Source: Mucilaginibacter saanensis (GTDB lineage Bacteria; Bacteroidota; Bacteroidia; Sphingobacteriales; Sphingobacteriaceae). Taken from it: a stretch of DNA of 64,000 bases. Both the position numbers and the translations under genes were made by a program. Below, piece after piece: positions 53,935-62,397 of this stretch (the first letter of the stretch is position 1; the number at the start of each line of letters is the position of its first letter). The notes beneath the pieces were generated by a model. The model worked only from the letters and a program-made list of their open reading frames with translations. It had not been told where the DNA came from and did no database searches. The DNA lies in assembly GCF_014200575.1 (NCBI RefSeq), contig NZ_JACHBZ010000001.1:806001-870000 (forward strand). The letters run 5' to 3'.

Positions 53935-54630
53935 CTATTTTACCAGGTCTTTGATAAACTCGGCGTAGTTGGTTCCAACAGGTAACTCAATCTTATTTAA
54001 TTTGATCTTCCTGTTGTAAATTGACCTGATCTGAGCACGTGATACCACATAGCTCCGGTGAATCCTGATAAACAGGTTAGCGGGTAGTTTTTCAATTACG
54101 TTTTTTAAAGGCATCAGGGTTAATACCGGCTTTTCGGCATTTATCAAGTATATTTTGATGTAATCCTGCATACTCTCTATGTATTCAATATCTCTTATAC
54201 TGATCTTGATCATCCGGTATTCTGAGTGTACAAACAGGTACTCGTCGCTCCCGGCATGGCTGGTATTTTTAAACTGATAATAGTCTATAGCTTTATTTAC
54301 TGCGGCGCCAAAACGAATGTGGTTAATAGGTTTTAACAGGTAGTCAACAGCCTCCAGTTCAAAACCCTCATAGGCAAAGTTTTTATGGGCGGTAGTAAAT
54401 ATGATCATCGGCTTTTCCTGCAGGGAGCGTACCAAATCAACACCACTAATATCGGGCATGTTAATATCTATGAAAAGGATATCAACCTTGTTCTTTTCTA
54501 AATACTCTGCACCGGAAACGGCATCATCAAAGGTGTTTACCAATTTTAAGGTTTGATAATCGGCTATATATCTTTTAATGATTTCCAGTGCCAGGGGCTC
54601 GTCATCAATGGCTACACATTTTAATTGCAT
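53935..54630 (-). CDS. LytTR-family response regulator (second pair)
   Basis: A 231-residue response regulator; the ATG at 54630 (MQLKCVAIDDEPLALEIIKR) is 10 bases after the kinase stop and is preferred to an upstream TTG. The receiver has Asp9/Asp10, phospho-acceptor Asp55 in DILFIDINMPDISG, Thr in IIFTTAHKNFA and Lys in DYLLKPINHIRF. The LytTR DNA-binding domain begins near residue 130 (YLFVHSEYRMIKISIRDIEYIESMQDYIKIYL) and ends IRIHRSYVVSRAQIRSIYNRKIKL with IELPVGTNYAEFIKDLV. It is the partner of the kinase encoded just upstream. Confidence 0.96.
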   Translation of the reverse strand: MQLKCVAIDDEPLALEIIKRYIADYQTLKLVNTFDDAVSGAEYLEKNKVDILFIDINMPDISGVDLVRSLQEKPMIIFTTAHKNFAYEGFELEAVDYLLKPINHIRFGAAVNKAIDYYQFKNTSHAGSDEYLFVHSEYRMIKISIRDIEYIESMQDYIKIYLINAEKPVLTLMPLKNVIEKLPANLFIRIHRSYVVSRAQIRSIYNRKIKLNKIELPVGTNYAEFIKDLVK

Positions 54631-54640
54631 ATAATTTTCA

Positions 54641-55834
54641 TTAGGTGTCAATTTCTAATTCAACCCGGTAAAGCCCATCAACGGAACTAATATTTAACCG
54701 GTGCCTGCGAGGGTAAATATGCTGCAACCGTTGCCGGGTATTGGCAATGCCTATCCCTTTACGGTTTGAAAGCGGCCGGTTGTCAAATATGGTATTCTCG
54801 CACATAAACAGAATTTTACCGGGCAGTACCTTCAGGTCAATACGGATGGTTGATGGTTCATGCTTGCTTACCCCATATTTAAATACATTTTCAATAAAGG
54901 TCATTAGCACCAGAGGTGGTATTTTTTGCTGATTGGTATTGCCCGAATGACTGAAACTTAAAGTTGTTTTTTTGCCTAAACGGAGTTTTTGCAGATCGAT
55001 ATAATCATTTATACAATCTATTTCGTTTTGGAGTAAAACAAAGTCTTCGGTAACTTCATCCGTAACATACCGCATAATGTTGGATAGTTTCATGATACTT
55101 TCTGACGTGTGCTTGCTATCTGTAACTGACAGGGCGTAAATATTATTAAGGGTATTGAAAAGAAAATGCGGGTTGATCTGTGCCTTAAGGAACGATAGTT
55201 CGGCATGTGCTTTTTCTGCTTCGGCCCTGATTACCATTTGTTCGGTAAGCTGCCATTTTTGTACGGTGCTAACTGCAATACCCAAACCCATCACTATAAT
55301 AAAAATAAACAGGCCAACCATATCAATATTGCCCGATTGATGTATAAAAATGATACGGTTAGATGGTTTTAAACTGGGGTCCTGCATACGCAGATCCTCA
55401 TGCGGCAGCGGGCCAAAGGGCATGCTTTGTCCGGGCGTAGTGGCGCTGTCGCCCACGCTGGCAATACCAGTATGATCAGTACCAGCCTGACCCATATTAA
55501 GCTGATTGTTTTGTTTACTGCTTTTAAGCAAGTTGTGCCCAAGCAGGTTATCAAATGGTTGTAAAAAATATACGCAGCCTGAAAGCAGCAAAACAATAAG
55601 CCCGTACCAGATATATTTTTTGCGAAATACAAATTGCGGCACCAGGTACCAGGCATTAAAGTAAAACATGAAAATATATGTTAAACAGAACAGCCAGTAA
55701 TAAGGCGAAAGCATTACAATAAAAGAAAAAGTGCTGTTTTGCTGTGTACGGTTCATGAATAATAAGGGGAAGCCAAAAAATACCAGCCAGCCAGCAGCGT
55801 GAATAAAAAAATTGGTGGCTTTCGATCTGATCAT
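54641..55834 (-). CDS. LytS-type sensor histidine kinase (second pair)
   Basis: A 397-residue membrane kinase. Three hydrophobic segments lie between residues 8 and 93, then a hydrophilic loop of about 75 residues rich in Gln, Gly and Ser, and a further membrane helix (MVGLFIFIIVMGLGIAVSTV, 172-191). The phospho-acceptor is His223 in INPHFLFNTLNNIYAL; the ATPase boxes are IPPLVLMTFIENVFKYGVSK and RKGIGIANTRQRLQHIYPRR. The loop could be the sensing element, which the first LytS protein in the window lacks. The ATG directly follows a TAA that closes a 62-codon upstream frame of doubtful coding value. Confidence 0.94.
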   Translation of the reverse strand: MIRSKATNFFIHAAGWLVFFGFPLLFMNRTQQNSTFSFIVMLSPYYWLFCLTYIFMFYFNAWYLVPQFVFRKKYIWYGLIVLLLSGCVYFLQPFDNLLGHNLLKSSKQNNQLNMGQAGTDHTGIASVGDSATTPGQSMPFGPLPHEDLRMQDPSLKPSNRIIFIHQSGNIDMVGLFIFIIVMGLGIAVSTVQKWQLTEQMVIRAEAEKAHAELSFLKAQINPHFLFNTLNNIYALSVTDSKHTSESIMKLSNIMRYVTDEVTEDFVLLQNEIDCINDYIDLQKLRLGKKTTLSFSHSGNTNQQKIPPLVLMTFIENVFKYGVSKHEPSTIRIDLKVLPGKILFMCENTIFDNRPLSNRKGIGIANTRQRLQHIYPRRHRLNISSVDGLYRVELEIDT

Positions 55835-56334
55835 TTAATTAGCGTTTTGCAGAAAATAACCGTGCGTATCTGTTATCTCAACAATGGGGGTGATTAAACT
55901 GATGGAATATGTACATGCTGTACAGTAACTTATCACAAGTGCCTGCGTGTAATGCAGAACGTCAGTTTTATGATTGCAATAATGCACAAGAATCCATGAA
56001 TTGCCGGTTACCCTCTCAACCATAGGTTAAAAGTGATAAATGATCAAAGCTTTGGCAATCGTGTATCGGTGAACCGGTGCTTTGTATAGATGAAAGCCTG
56101 TTTGGAATGTGGATGTGGCAGATACCGGTGGGGCAAATGCCACTATCAAGTAGCGGCAAAGTAATGATGACCGGGGAAGCCTTAACTAACAACAAGCTAA
56201 TATTATACTTCTGTTAAATTATTAAGCTGGTAGTTTTTCAATATCTAATTGGCTGTATCTTTATAGTATTCAAAACAACCAAGGGAGCGGATGACATATT
56301 TAATGTTGATCTGTATCTACCTCATTTTAACGTC
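55835..56334. other. 500-base intergenic region upstream of the second LytS gene
   Basis: It separates the minus-strand kinase from the plus-strand small membrane gene at 56335. It contains a minus-strand frame of 62 codons (55835-56023) whose TAA abuts the kinase ATG; its His, Cys, Tyr and Thr rich composition is unlike a normal protein. A weak GTGG/CCAC hairpin lies near 56130. No repeat or RNA gene was recognised. Confidence 0.45.
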
Positions 56335-56487
56335 ATGGAAATTAATTATTTTGTAGTTGGCCTGGTTACGCTGGCTGCTATTGCTTTGATCATTTTTGTA
56401 ATCAGCAGGAACCAAAAAGATCTCAAAGAATACAAAAAAGAACTCATCAACTCAGAGTTAAAACCCGAAAGGCATGAAGGCGAGTAG
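56335..56487 (+). CDS. Small single-pass membrane protein, 50 residues
   Basis: A 50-residue frame reading MEINYFVVGLVTLAAIALII then FVISRNQKDLKEYKKELINS and a charged end HEGE. Residues 5-23 form one clear membrane helix, followed by a strongly charged cytoplasmic-type amphipathic tail, so the reading frame looks like a real protein rather than noise. Such one-helix proteins with a Lys/Glu tail occur as accessory subunits or regulators. It stands alone on the plus strand between minus-strand genes. Family and partner are unknown. Confidence 0.65.
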   Translation: MEINYFVVGLVTLAAIALIIFVISRNQKDLKEYKKELINSELKPERHEGE

Positions 56488-56536
56488 CCAAAATCATCAC
56501 GATTAAAATCTACCTCAACCTCCATGCAATAGCTTA

Positions 56537-57667
56537 TTAATGCTGTAAGGCTACGGCCGCTTTATGTACCGTAAAGGAATCAATTAAAACAGTAGAGCCA
56601 TCTGTATTTACACTGTAATAGTCGATAGTCAGCGTTAAGTCGTTTTCGGTTTTGTTGATGGTTGTTTTTAAAAAACCATGTCCGCTATCAAAATAGCTTA
56701 TGAGCTTAACATCATCAAAAGCCGGATGGGCATTGGTAAAACGTGCATCGTCAACCAGTGCTATACTATGTATTTCATCAAAGCCTCCTGCGCCCGCGAC
56801 AATAAAGGGTAGGGTTTTACCATCGGGATAGCTTTTAACAAACCTTTGGTAATTATGCACGTGGCCGCTGAAAACAATATCGGGTCTGATACCGGTTTCG
56901 TCAAATACGCTTTCTAAAAAGTTGATCATATACAAGCTTGCACCATGGTTGGTATCAGCCGAATAGGGGGCGTGGTGAACACAAAGGATCAGCATTTTAT
57001 CCGGGTTATTCAAGGCCGCATTTCTTAATTCTTCTACAAACCATGCTCGTTGCTCATCTGTTATAATGCCATATTTCGGAATATTGCTGTGCAAACCTAT
57101 AATGGTGGCCAGGGCTGTATCAAGTGTCCAGTAAATATTGGGCTGGATCATGCTGTTTCTGCTTGCATCTTTGCCTAAGGCTACCGGGCGGGGTTCTGTA
57201 TCGCAAAAAACAGTTTTGAAGGCATCAAGGCTTTGATAAGGGACTGTACTGGCAGGATTAACATCGCTGTCATGATTGCCCGCAATGGCAAAAATGGGGC
57301 CGGGATAATTACGGAAGGGTTTAAAAAACTGATCGTAATAACGATCTGCTTCGCCATGGTGATAAACCAGATCACCTAAGTGATACAGAAACCTGGGAGC
57401 ATCATCAGCATCGGCAGCCGCATCACACTGGGCAGTCATAGCCTCGGCTACTAATTGTTGTAAAGATGGGTTACGGACGCTGCCGGTATCGCCAACCATG
57501 TGAAATACTAAGCGCTTATTGCTCACCATGGGTACCACCTTTTTTAATGACAGGTGATAAGGATAGCTACCGGTTGGTGTGGGTAAGGGTAAAAACTTAT
57601 AAGTATCGTCTGGCTGATCTTTTTTTAAAACGGGGGTAATATATTTTTGTGCAGTTATAGCAGTCAT
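56537..57667 (-). CDS. Calcineurin-like metallophosphoesterase
   Basis: A 376-residue phosphoesterase with the metal-binding motif series in order: FHMVGDTGSVRNP (first Asp), FLYHLGDLVYHHGEADRYY (GD), IFAIAGNHDSD (GNHD), LCVHHAPYSADTNHG, and FSGHVHNYQRF (GHxH). The first motif lacks the usual DxH spacing, as in some members related to purple acid phosphatases. There is no obvious signal peptide (MTAITAQKYITPVLKKDQPDD). It hydrolyses an unknown phosphomonoester or diester. It lies 81 bases after a universal stress protein gene and two genes after a phosphate permease, so a role in phosphate supply is plausible. Confidence 0.88.
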   Translation of the reverse strand: MTAITAQKYITPVLKKDQPDDTYKFLPLPTPTGSYPYHLSLKKVVPMVSNKRLVFHMVGDTGSVRNPSLQQLVAEAMTAQCDAAADADDAPRFLYHLGDLVYHHGEADRYYDQFFKPFRNYPGPIFAIAGNHDSDVNPASTVPYQSLDAFKTVFCDTEPRPVALGKDASRNSMIQPNIYWTLDTALATIIGLHSNIPKYGIITDEQRAWFVEELRNAALNNPDKMLILCVHHAPYSADTNHGASLYMINFLESVFDETGIRPDIVFSGHVHNYQRFVKSYPDGKTLPFIVAGAGGFDEIHSIALVDDARFTNAHPAFDDVKLISYFDSGHGFLKTTINKTENDLTLTIDYYSVNTDGSTVLIDSFTVHKAAVALQH

Positions 57668-57748
57668 CAGGGTAATAAATAAGCTGCAAAAATAACAATG
57701 CTATATAAAGGCAGCGTTAATTATCCCTGAAGCATTAGTTATAACCGC

Positions 57749-58570
57749 TTATTCATGCAAAACCAGGATAGCCTTAACCGATCTGTTCATAACCTGATTC
57801 ACGGTGCTCCGGGTAAATAATCTGTAAACAATATTATGATGATGCTTTACCAGGCAAAGAATATCGGTTTCATGTGTCTCAATAAAATCTGTGATTCCAC
57901 TTAACGGACTGCTGTTGGTTATGTAGTTAAAATCAAGCGGGGTTTGTGCAAATAGTTCCCTAAGCCGGGTTTCGCCGTTTTGAATATGTTTTTGATCTGA
58001 TTTATCGTCAACATACAAAATCTGCATTTTTTCGGAACCAAAGGCCTTAACCATTTCGTTAAGTGCATTCACATCCTCGGCCGATAGCCGGGTTTCAAAA
58101 TCTGTAGCCAGCGTGATCATCGGTACCTTTGAGAATTTACTTTCCAGGGGAATGATGAGCGTGGGGGTTTTTACTTTGGTTACCATCATGCTGGCGTTGC
58201 TGCCAACAATGCCAGTGATGCCTGTGGAGCCGGTAATACCCATTACCAAAAGCTCTACCGGATATTCATCTACATAACGGGTAATTACATTTTTCAGAAA
58301 GCCTACGTCGCAAAGTGTAGTTACATTTACAGCGTTATAAGCTTCATCAGCGGCAAACTCTGCCGCCCATTCTTTTAAAGCCTGCCTTTTATTGTTATAA
58401 TAATCCTCAATAAAAATGGCGTTGTAGGTGCTGTTATTAATTCCTTCGGTAGGGTGTATAGCATGTATGGCACAAACATCCCTGTTTAAAATGCTGGCCA
58501 GTTCCATTGCGTAGGCCATGGCATTGGCCGCGCTTTTTGAAAAATCAGTGGCTACGAGAATCTGTTTCAT
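57749..58570 (-). CDS. Universal stress protein with two UspA domains
   Basis: A 273-residue cytosolic protein with tandem UspA folds. The first runs MKQILVATDFSKSAANAMAYAMELASIL to LLVMGITGSTGITGIVGSNASMMVTKVKTPTLIIP, where GxxGSxx(9)-type residues form the ATP-binding loop. The second is weaker: MITLATDFETRLSAEDVNALNEMVKAF to ILCLVKHHHNIVYRLFTRSTVNQVMNRSVKAILVLHE. It begins 9 bases after the Pit gene stop, so the two are co-transcribed; a regulatory link to ion or phosphate transport is inferred. Confidence 0.93.
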   Translation of the reverse strand: MKQILVATDFSKSAANAMAYAMELASILNRDVCAIHAIHPTEGINNSTYNAIFIEDYYNNKRQALKEWAAEFAADEAYNAVNVTTLCDVGFLKNVITRYVDEYPVELLVMGITGSTGITGIVGSNASMMVTKVKTPTLIIPLESKFSKVPMITLATDFETRLSAEDVNALNEMVKAFGSEKMQILYVDDKSDQKHIQNGETRLRELFAQTPLDFNYITNSSPLSGITDFIETHETDILCLVKHHHNIVYRLFTRSTVNQVMNRSVKAILVLHE

Positions 58571-58579
58571 TTTTCAGCT

Positions 58580-60004
58580 TTAAATAAACAAGTGGAATAA
58601 CATGAACAATAAAAGTGCTAAAATTATGGCTACCGGCAAAGTAAGTACCCAGGCCAGGGCAATGCTTTTTAATGTTTTGTTATTAAGATTTCCCTTGCCG
58701 CCTGATGCTACCATGGCACCAGCAATGCCGCTTGATAGCACATGTGTAGTGCTTACCGGCAGGCCAAAACCGGTACTAAGCCCAATGGTAGAAGCTGCAA
58801 TTATCTCTGAGGTGGCGCCCTGCGCATAGTTCAAGTGTTCATTGCCAATTTTTTCGCCAATGGTTACTACTATGCGTTTCCAGCCGATCATGGTGCCTAA
58901 ACCGAGCGATAAGGATATAATGGCAATAACCCATACTGGCGCAAAATCGGTTACGTGTTCCAGTTCTGTTATGGCAGCAATCAGGGTGGTTTTATCTTCA
59001 GGCTTAAGCTTGATCTGCTCATCTTTGATCACCTTCCGGGTATCCTTGATCACGCTTTCTATCTGTTTACGATAGCTGTAGGTTTTAGCTACATCTTTCT
59101 CGTTTTTAGCAGCCAGCGATATTTTGGCCTTGTCAACGGCGGCTGTCAGCATGTTCAATTCAACTTTTTGATTGTTACTAACTACCGATATTTGGGTTAA
59201 AACCTGTTCTGTTTGGTTTAGTGCAGTTAATACGTTAGCGTTGGGTATGGTATGGTTAACCGCAAAGCGTGCAGGTAAAAATGCGATAAGGATCAGCATA
59301 AATAAACCTACACCCTTTTGCCCATCGTTACTGCCATGGAAAAAGCTAACCAGGGTACAGGTAGTGATCAATAACAGCCTGATGAGGATGGGAGGGCGAT
59401 CATTTTCGCCCTTGGGGATGTGGAACAAAGCGGTGGATTTTACTACGTGCTTCAAGAACAACATAAGCAATGCCGCTGCCCCAAACCCAATGATGGGCGA
59501 TAAAATAAGCGACGAGCCGATTTCGCCGGCCTTATCCCAGTTTACACCGCTGCCGCCATAATACCAGGTAAATGCAAGTCCAGCCCCAATCATTGCGCCA
59601 ATCATGGTATGGGAGCTTGAACAGGGGATACCCAGGTACCAGGTGCCCAGATTCCAGATTATAGAGGCCAACAGTACCGATAATACCAAACAAGCCCCCA
59701 CACTCACGGGGAGCGTCATTAAGGCATCAAGGGGTACCAGTTTTAATATTCCCATAGCCACGGTAACGCCGCCCAGAAAAACACCTAAGAAATTCCAAAA
59801 CCCCGACCAGGGGATTGCATAAACCGGTTTTAACGCTTTAGTGTAAATTACCGTTGCCACGGCATTGGCAGTATCATGAAACCCATTTACAAATTCAAAA
59901 CCAACAACTGCCAGTAAACAAATAAAGAAAACAAGCAATAACGAAGTGCTCAATTCAGTTTCACCAATAAACGGAAGGGTAATTATATTTAGCAAGGAAT
60001 GCAT
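58580..60004 (-). CDS. Inorganic phosphate (Pit-type) permease
   Basis: A 474-residue membrane protein of the PiT family. I start it at MHSLLNIITLPFIGETELST; the longer frame adds 22 residues without a clear role. The duplicated family signatures are present: FEFVNGFHDTANAVATVIYTKAL in the first half and FHGSNDGQKGVGLFMLIL plus STGFGLPVSTTHVLSSGIAGAMVA in the second, with GAMIGAGLAFT between. A hydrophilic, coiled-coil-like insert (about 275-370, rich in Lys, Glu and Gln) separates the halves. It would take up phosphate by ion symport. A universal stress protein gene follows 9 bases later. Confidence 0.94.
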   Translation of the reverse strand: MHSLLNIITLPFIGETELSTSLLLVFFICLLAVVGFEFVNGFHDTANAVATVIYTKALKPVYAIPWSGFWNFLGVFLGGVTVAMGILKLVPLDALMTLPVSVGACLVLSVLLASIIWNLGTWYLGIPCSSSHTMIGAMIGAGLAFTWYYGGSGVNWDKAGEIGSSLILSPIIGFGAAALLMLFLKHVVKSTALFHIPKGENDRPPILIRLLLITTCTLVSFFHGSNDGQKGVGLFMLILIAFLPARFAVNHTIPNANVLTALNQTEQVLTQISVVSNNQKVELNMLTAAVDKAKISLAAKNEKDVAKTYSYRKQIESVIKDTRKVIKDEQIKLKPEDKTTLIAAITELEHVTDFAPVWVIAIISLSLGLGTMIGWKRIVVTIGEKIGNEHLNYAQGATSEIIAASTIGLSTGFGLPVSTTHVLSSGIAGAMVASGGKGNLNNKTLKSIALAWVLTLPVAIILALLLFMLFHLFI

Positions 60005-60367
60005 ATAGCTAACATGATTATCATCGAATGACTCCAGCCTGACGGTTGAATAAACAAATAACCATATCACATATTTGCTTGCTTAGTATTTAAGGTTAAC
60101 AAATTGTTATGATATATCGGCGCTTTGCCTGTTCTTACTAAATACCCGGTCTTTTCCTGCCCTATAAATACTTGCTCCGGTAGCTGCTGATATTTGCTGA
60201 TTTAAATAATTCATTTCGGGGTAAGGGTAAGTTCGGATCAGCGTGTTTCAAGAGAAATTAAATTAAAATGAATAAACATTCTCTTTCAAACATCTTGCCC
60301 CACCAGTTTAATCCCATCCCCAACAAATTAACAATCAGTAAATAAAAACACTCCACAAAAACACATC
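60005..60367. other. 363-base divergent intergenic region
   Basis: This region separates the Pit gene (minus) from the DUF6268-like gene (plus) and must contain both promoters. The half near the plus-strand gene is A-rich and free of obvious hairpins. A short symmetrical stretch GGTTAACAAATTGTTA occurs near 60090. I see no gene or repeat here. Confidence 0.45.
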
Positions 60368-61312
60368 ATGAAAACAAGAATCCTGTATTTAATTACCATA
60401 GCTTTAATAAGTTTTAAACTGTCGGCACAGTCACAGCAAAGCACCCCGGTAGAGCAAAGTGTTGCCGAATCTACCCCACTTCCTAAGTTAGGCTCCTTCG
60501 AAACCGATTATACTTATTCGCCATTTGTTGTTGATGGTAAAAAGATGAATATACAGCAGGTAAACGGTGCGCTTACCCTCCCTTTAATTAATAAGTTGCA
60601 AAATGGCAAGCTTGATTTTTTACTTGCCGGCGTTAGCTATAGCGGCCTGTTTTTTTCGGGGATTAGTCCGCAGTTCGGTGGCTCGGAGTTTCATGCTATT
60701 TCTGTACCACTTACGTTTCAAAAATCGTTTTCGCCTAAGTATTCCCTGTTGGTTTCGTTCATACCTACATTATCTTCCGATCTGAAGGATATTTCGGGCG
60801 ATGATATGCTTTACTCGGGAGTGGCGATGTTGAAGATCAGAACGTCAGCTAATTTCTCTTATTCGGTAGGAGCTGCCTATTCTAAACAGTTCTTTGGCAC
60901 TTTAATATTACCAGTATTTGGAATCGACTGGAATATCAGCGACAAATTAAGTTTTTCAGGTACATTACCTGTTTCCGAAAAGTTAAACTACCAGCTCTCG
61001 GGTAAAAGTGCCATTGGCTTAAATATTGATTTTGGTATTGGGGGAGGTTCATATCGTTTATCTAAAAAAATGAATGGTGATTATTTGCAGGTACAGCAAT
61101 TAAAAGGGTCATTATATTATGGGTACAACCTGGCAAAAAACTTTTCAATAAATGTAAGCGCAGGCTACAATTTTACCCAGCAGTTAGATCTGTACTCAAA
61201 AGATCAAAAAGTGAACTGGATACCTTTTAATGATCCCAATAAACGGAAATATTTAGCTGAAATGAAGAAACCCGGTGTTGCTATTCAAAGCGGCATCAGC
61301 TACCGGTTTTAA
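60368..61312 (+). CDS. DUF6268-like outer-membrane beta-barrel protein
   Basis: A 314-residue exported protein with a signal peptide ending around FKLSAQ. The remainder is made of alternating strands with aromatic ends (ETDYTYSPFVVDG, HAISVPLTFQKSFSPKYSLLVSFIPTLSSDL, YSGVAMLKIRTSANFSYSVGAAYSKQFFG, SFSGTLPVSEKLNYQL, NFSINVSAGYNFTQQLDLY) and ends in GVAIQSGISYRF with a terminal Phe, as outer-membrane barrels do. It resembles the DUF6268 family, whose function is not known. It has no operon partner on its own strand apart from the small gene at 61421. Confidence 0.82.
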   Translation: MKTRILYLITIALISFKLSAQSQQSTPVEQSVAESTPLPKLGSFETDYTYSPFVVDGKKMNIQQVNGALTLPLINKLQNGKLDFLLAGVSYSGLFFSGISPQFGGSEFHAISVPLTFQKSFSPKYSLLVSFIPTLSSDLKDISGDDMLYSGVAMLKIRTSANFSYSVGAAYSKQFFGTLILPVFGIDWNISDKLSFSGTLPVSEKLNYQLSGKSAIGLNIDFGIGGGSYRLSKKMNGDYLQVQQLKGSLYYGYNLAKNFSINVSAGYNFTQQLDLYSKDQKVNWIPFNDPNKRKYLAEMKKPGVAIQSGISYRF

Positions 61313-61323
61313 TAAACAATTAA

Positions 61324-61377
61324 GCAGTTTGAGATTCATTTGCTACCATTATTGATAGCATTTGGATTTCAAACTGC
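61324..61377. repeat. Long RNA hairpin between the barrel gene and the small gene at 61421
   Basis: GCAGTTTGA (61324-61332) pairs with TCAAACTGC (61369-61377); six more inner pairs (two of them G-U), a two-base internal mismatch, and TGCTA/TAGCA (61341-61345 with 61356-61360) extend the stem to about 20 base pairs around a 10-base loop. No T tract follows, so it is not a textbook terminator. It may be a 3' or 5' untranslated structure. Confidence 0.55.
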
Positions 61378-61420
61378 CATTATTAATTGATGATAATTTA
61401 AATTAAAATATTCAGTATCA

Positions 61421-61642
61421 ATGATAGATACAATGATTGAGGTTTTTAAAACAGATGTGCAGGATATTAAGCAGTCGGCACCCCTTATTCAGAAACTTAT
61501 AGAGCATATTCCAGACTGTCATATAAATTTTGACCTGGAGGATTGTGATCGTATTTTACGGGTTGAAGGAGAACAATTCTGTACAGATAGTATAGTGAAG
61601 TTGCTGAATAATTACGGCCATCAGTGCGAGGTGCTTATTTGA
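61421..61642 (+). CDS. Small ferredoxin-fold-like protein, possibly HMA-like
   Basis: A 73-residue protein (MIDTMIEVFKTDVQDIKQSA onward). The order strand, helix (IKQSAPLIQKLIEHIPDC), strand (HINFDLEDCDRILRVEG), helix (CTDSIVKLLNNYGHQ), strand (CEVLI) is that of a small ferredoxin-like fold, as in heavy-metal-associated domains. It lacks the CxxC metal motif; its cysteines are isolated (residues 34, 42, 55 and 70 approximately). It probably is a cytosolic binding protein. Function unknown. Confidence 0.7.
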   Translation: MIDTMIEVFKTDVQDIKQSAPLIQKLIEHIPDCHINFDLEDCDRILRVEGEQFCTDSIVKLLNNYGHQCEVLI

Positions 61643-61744
61643 CAATGCCTTGCGCTTTTTCTTATTTTAAATACTGTTGGTTAGGCTATTGACGGAGTGA
61701 ATAATAAATAGGATATTTAGATACCTGATTATAGCCGAGCAATA

Positions 61745-62293
61745 TTGAAAAAGTTAATAGCCTATATGCTGCTAATCGCCATCCTGTTTAATATAGGTGG
61801 GTATGTAGTGATACATCAGTATATGGAGTATAAGGTTTCGCGTTTTTTTATGAGCCAAACCAGCAAAGGTTTATACAATGTAAATGATTTAACAGAAGTT
61901 AAACTGCCAGCCAGCTTACCCGGTATTACCGACTGGAAACATTACGAAAATATATCCGGGCAAATCCAGCTTGCCAGCATCAGTTACAATTATGTAAAAA
62001 TGAAAATAACAAAGGATGCCATATATTTAATGTGCATCCCCAATTATAAAACCACCTGTTTAACTGATCAAAATATTTTACAGGCCAAGGGTATGCATGG
62101 CAACCCGGTTCCTCAGAAAGATCATATTCCATTTGTGAAAGGTACTATACAGTATAATGCGAATATAGTTGTAGTGAATTTTACGTTGACAATTCCGAAT
62201 AGCATATTAGTTCGGCACTTTGTTCAGTCTGCAAAACAGCTAATTCGCCGTAATCTGGATATCCCGGAGCAGCCGCCCCGGCTTTTCTGCTAA
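61745..62293 (+). CDS. Small exported or membrane-anchored protein of unknown function
   Basis: A 182-residue protein. A TTG at 61745 gives MKKLIAYMLLIAILFNIGGY, a good signal or anchor sequence; the first ATG is seven codons later (61766) and would leave MLLIAILFNIGGYVV, so the TTG start is preferred but not certain. The mature part has LPGITDWKHYENISGQIQLASISYNYVKMKITKDAIYLMCIPNYKTTC and a basic C terminus. I do not recognise a family. It sits alone between the small gene at 61421 and the AhpD-like pair. Confidence 0.65.
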   Translation: MKKLIAYMLLIAILFNIGGYVVIHQYMEYKVSRFFMSQTSKGLYNVNDLTEVKLPASLPGITDWKHYENISGQIQLASISYNYVKMKITKDAIYLMCIPNYKTTCLTDQNILQAKGMHGNPVPQKDHIPFVKGTIQYNANIVVVNFTLTIPNSILVRHFVQSAKQLIRRNLDIPEQPPRLFC

Positions 62294-62397
62294 TCTTTCC
62301 CCTTTTTTTAACACTTGATTTTTAGTTGAGGCATTGATGTCTTGGCTTCACGTGTATGTTATTGTATTTTAACTCATTTGATTTAAATAAACCAATT

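Noticed and set aside
55835..56023. 62-codon minus-strand frame whose TAA abuts the ATG of the second LytS gene
   Set aside because: Composition rich in His, Cys, Tyr and Thr is unlike a folded protein, and it shows no motif. A leader peptide is possible but unsupported.
58602..59822. Chain of plus-strand frames antisense to the Pit permease
   Set aside because: They mirror the membrane segments of the permease and have no independent start sites or motifs.
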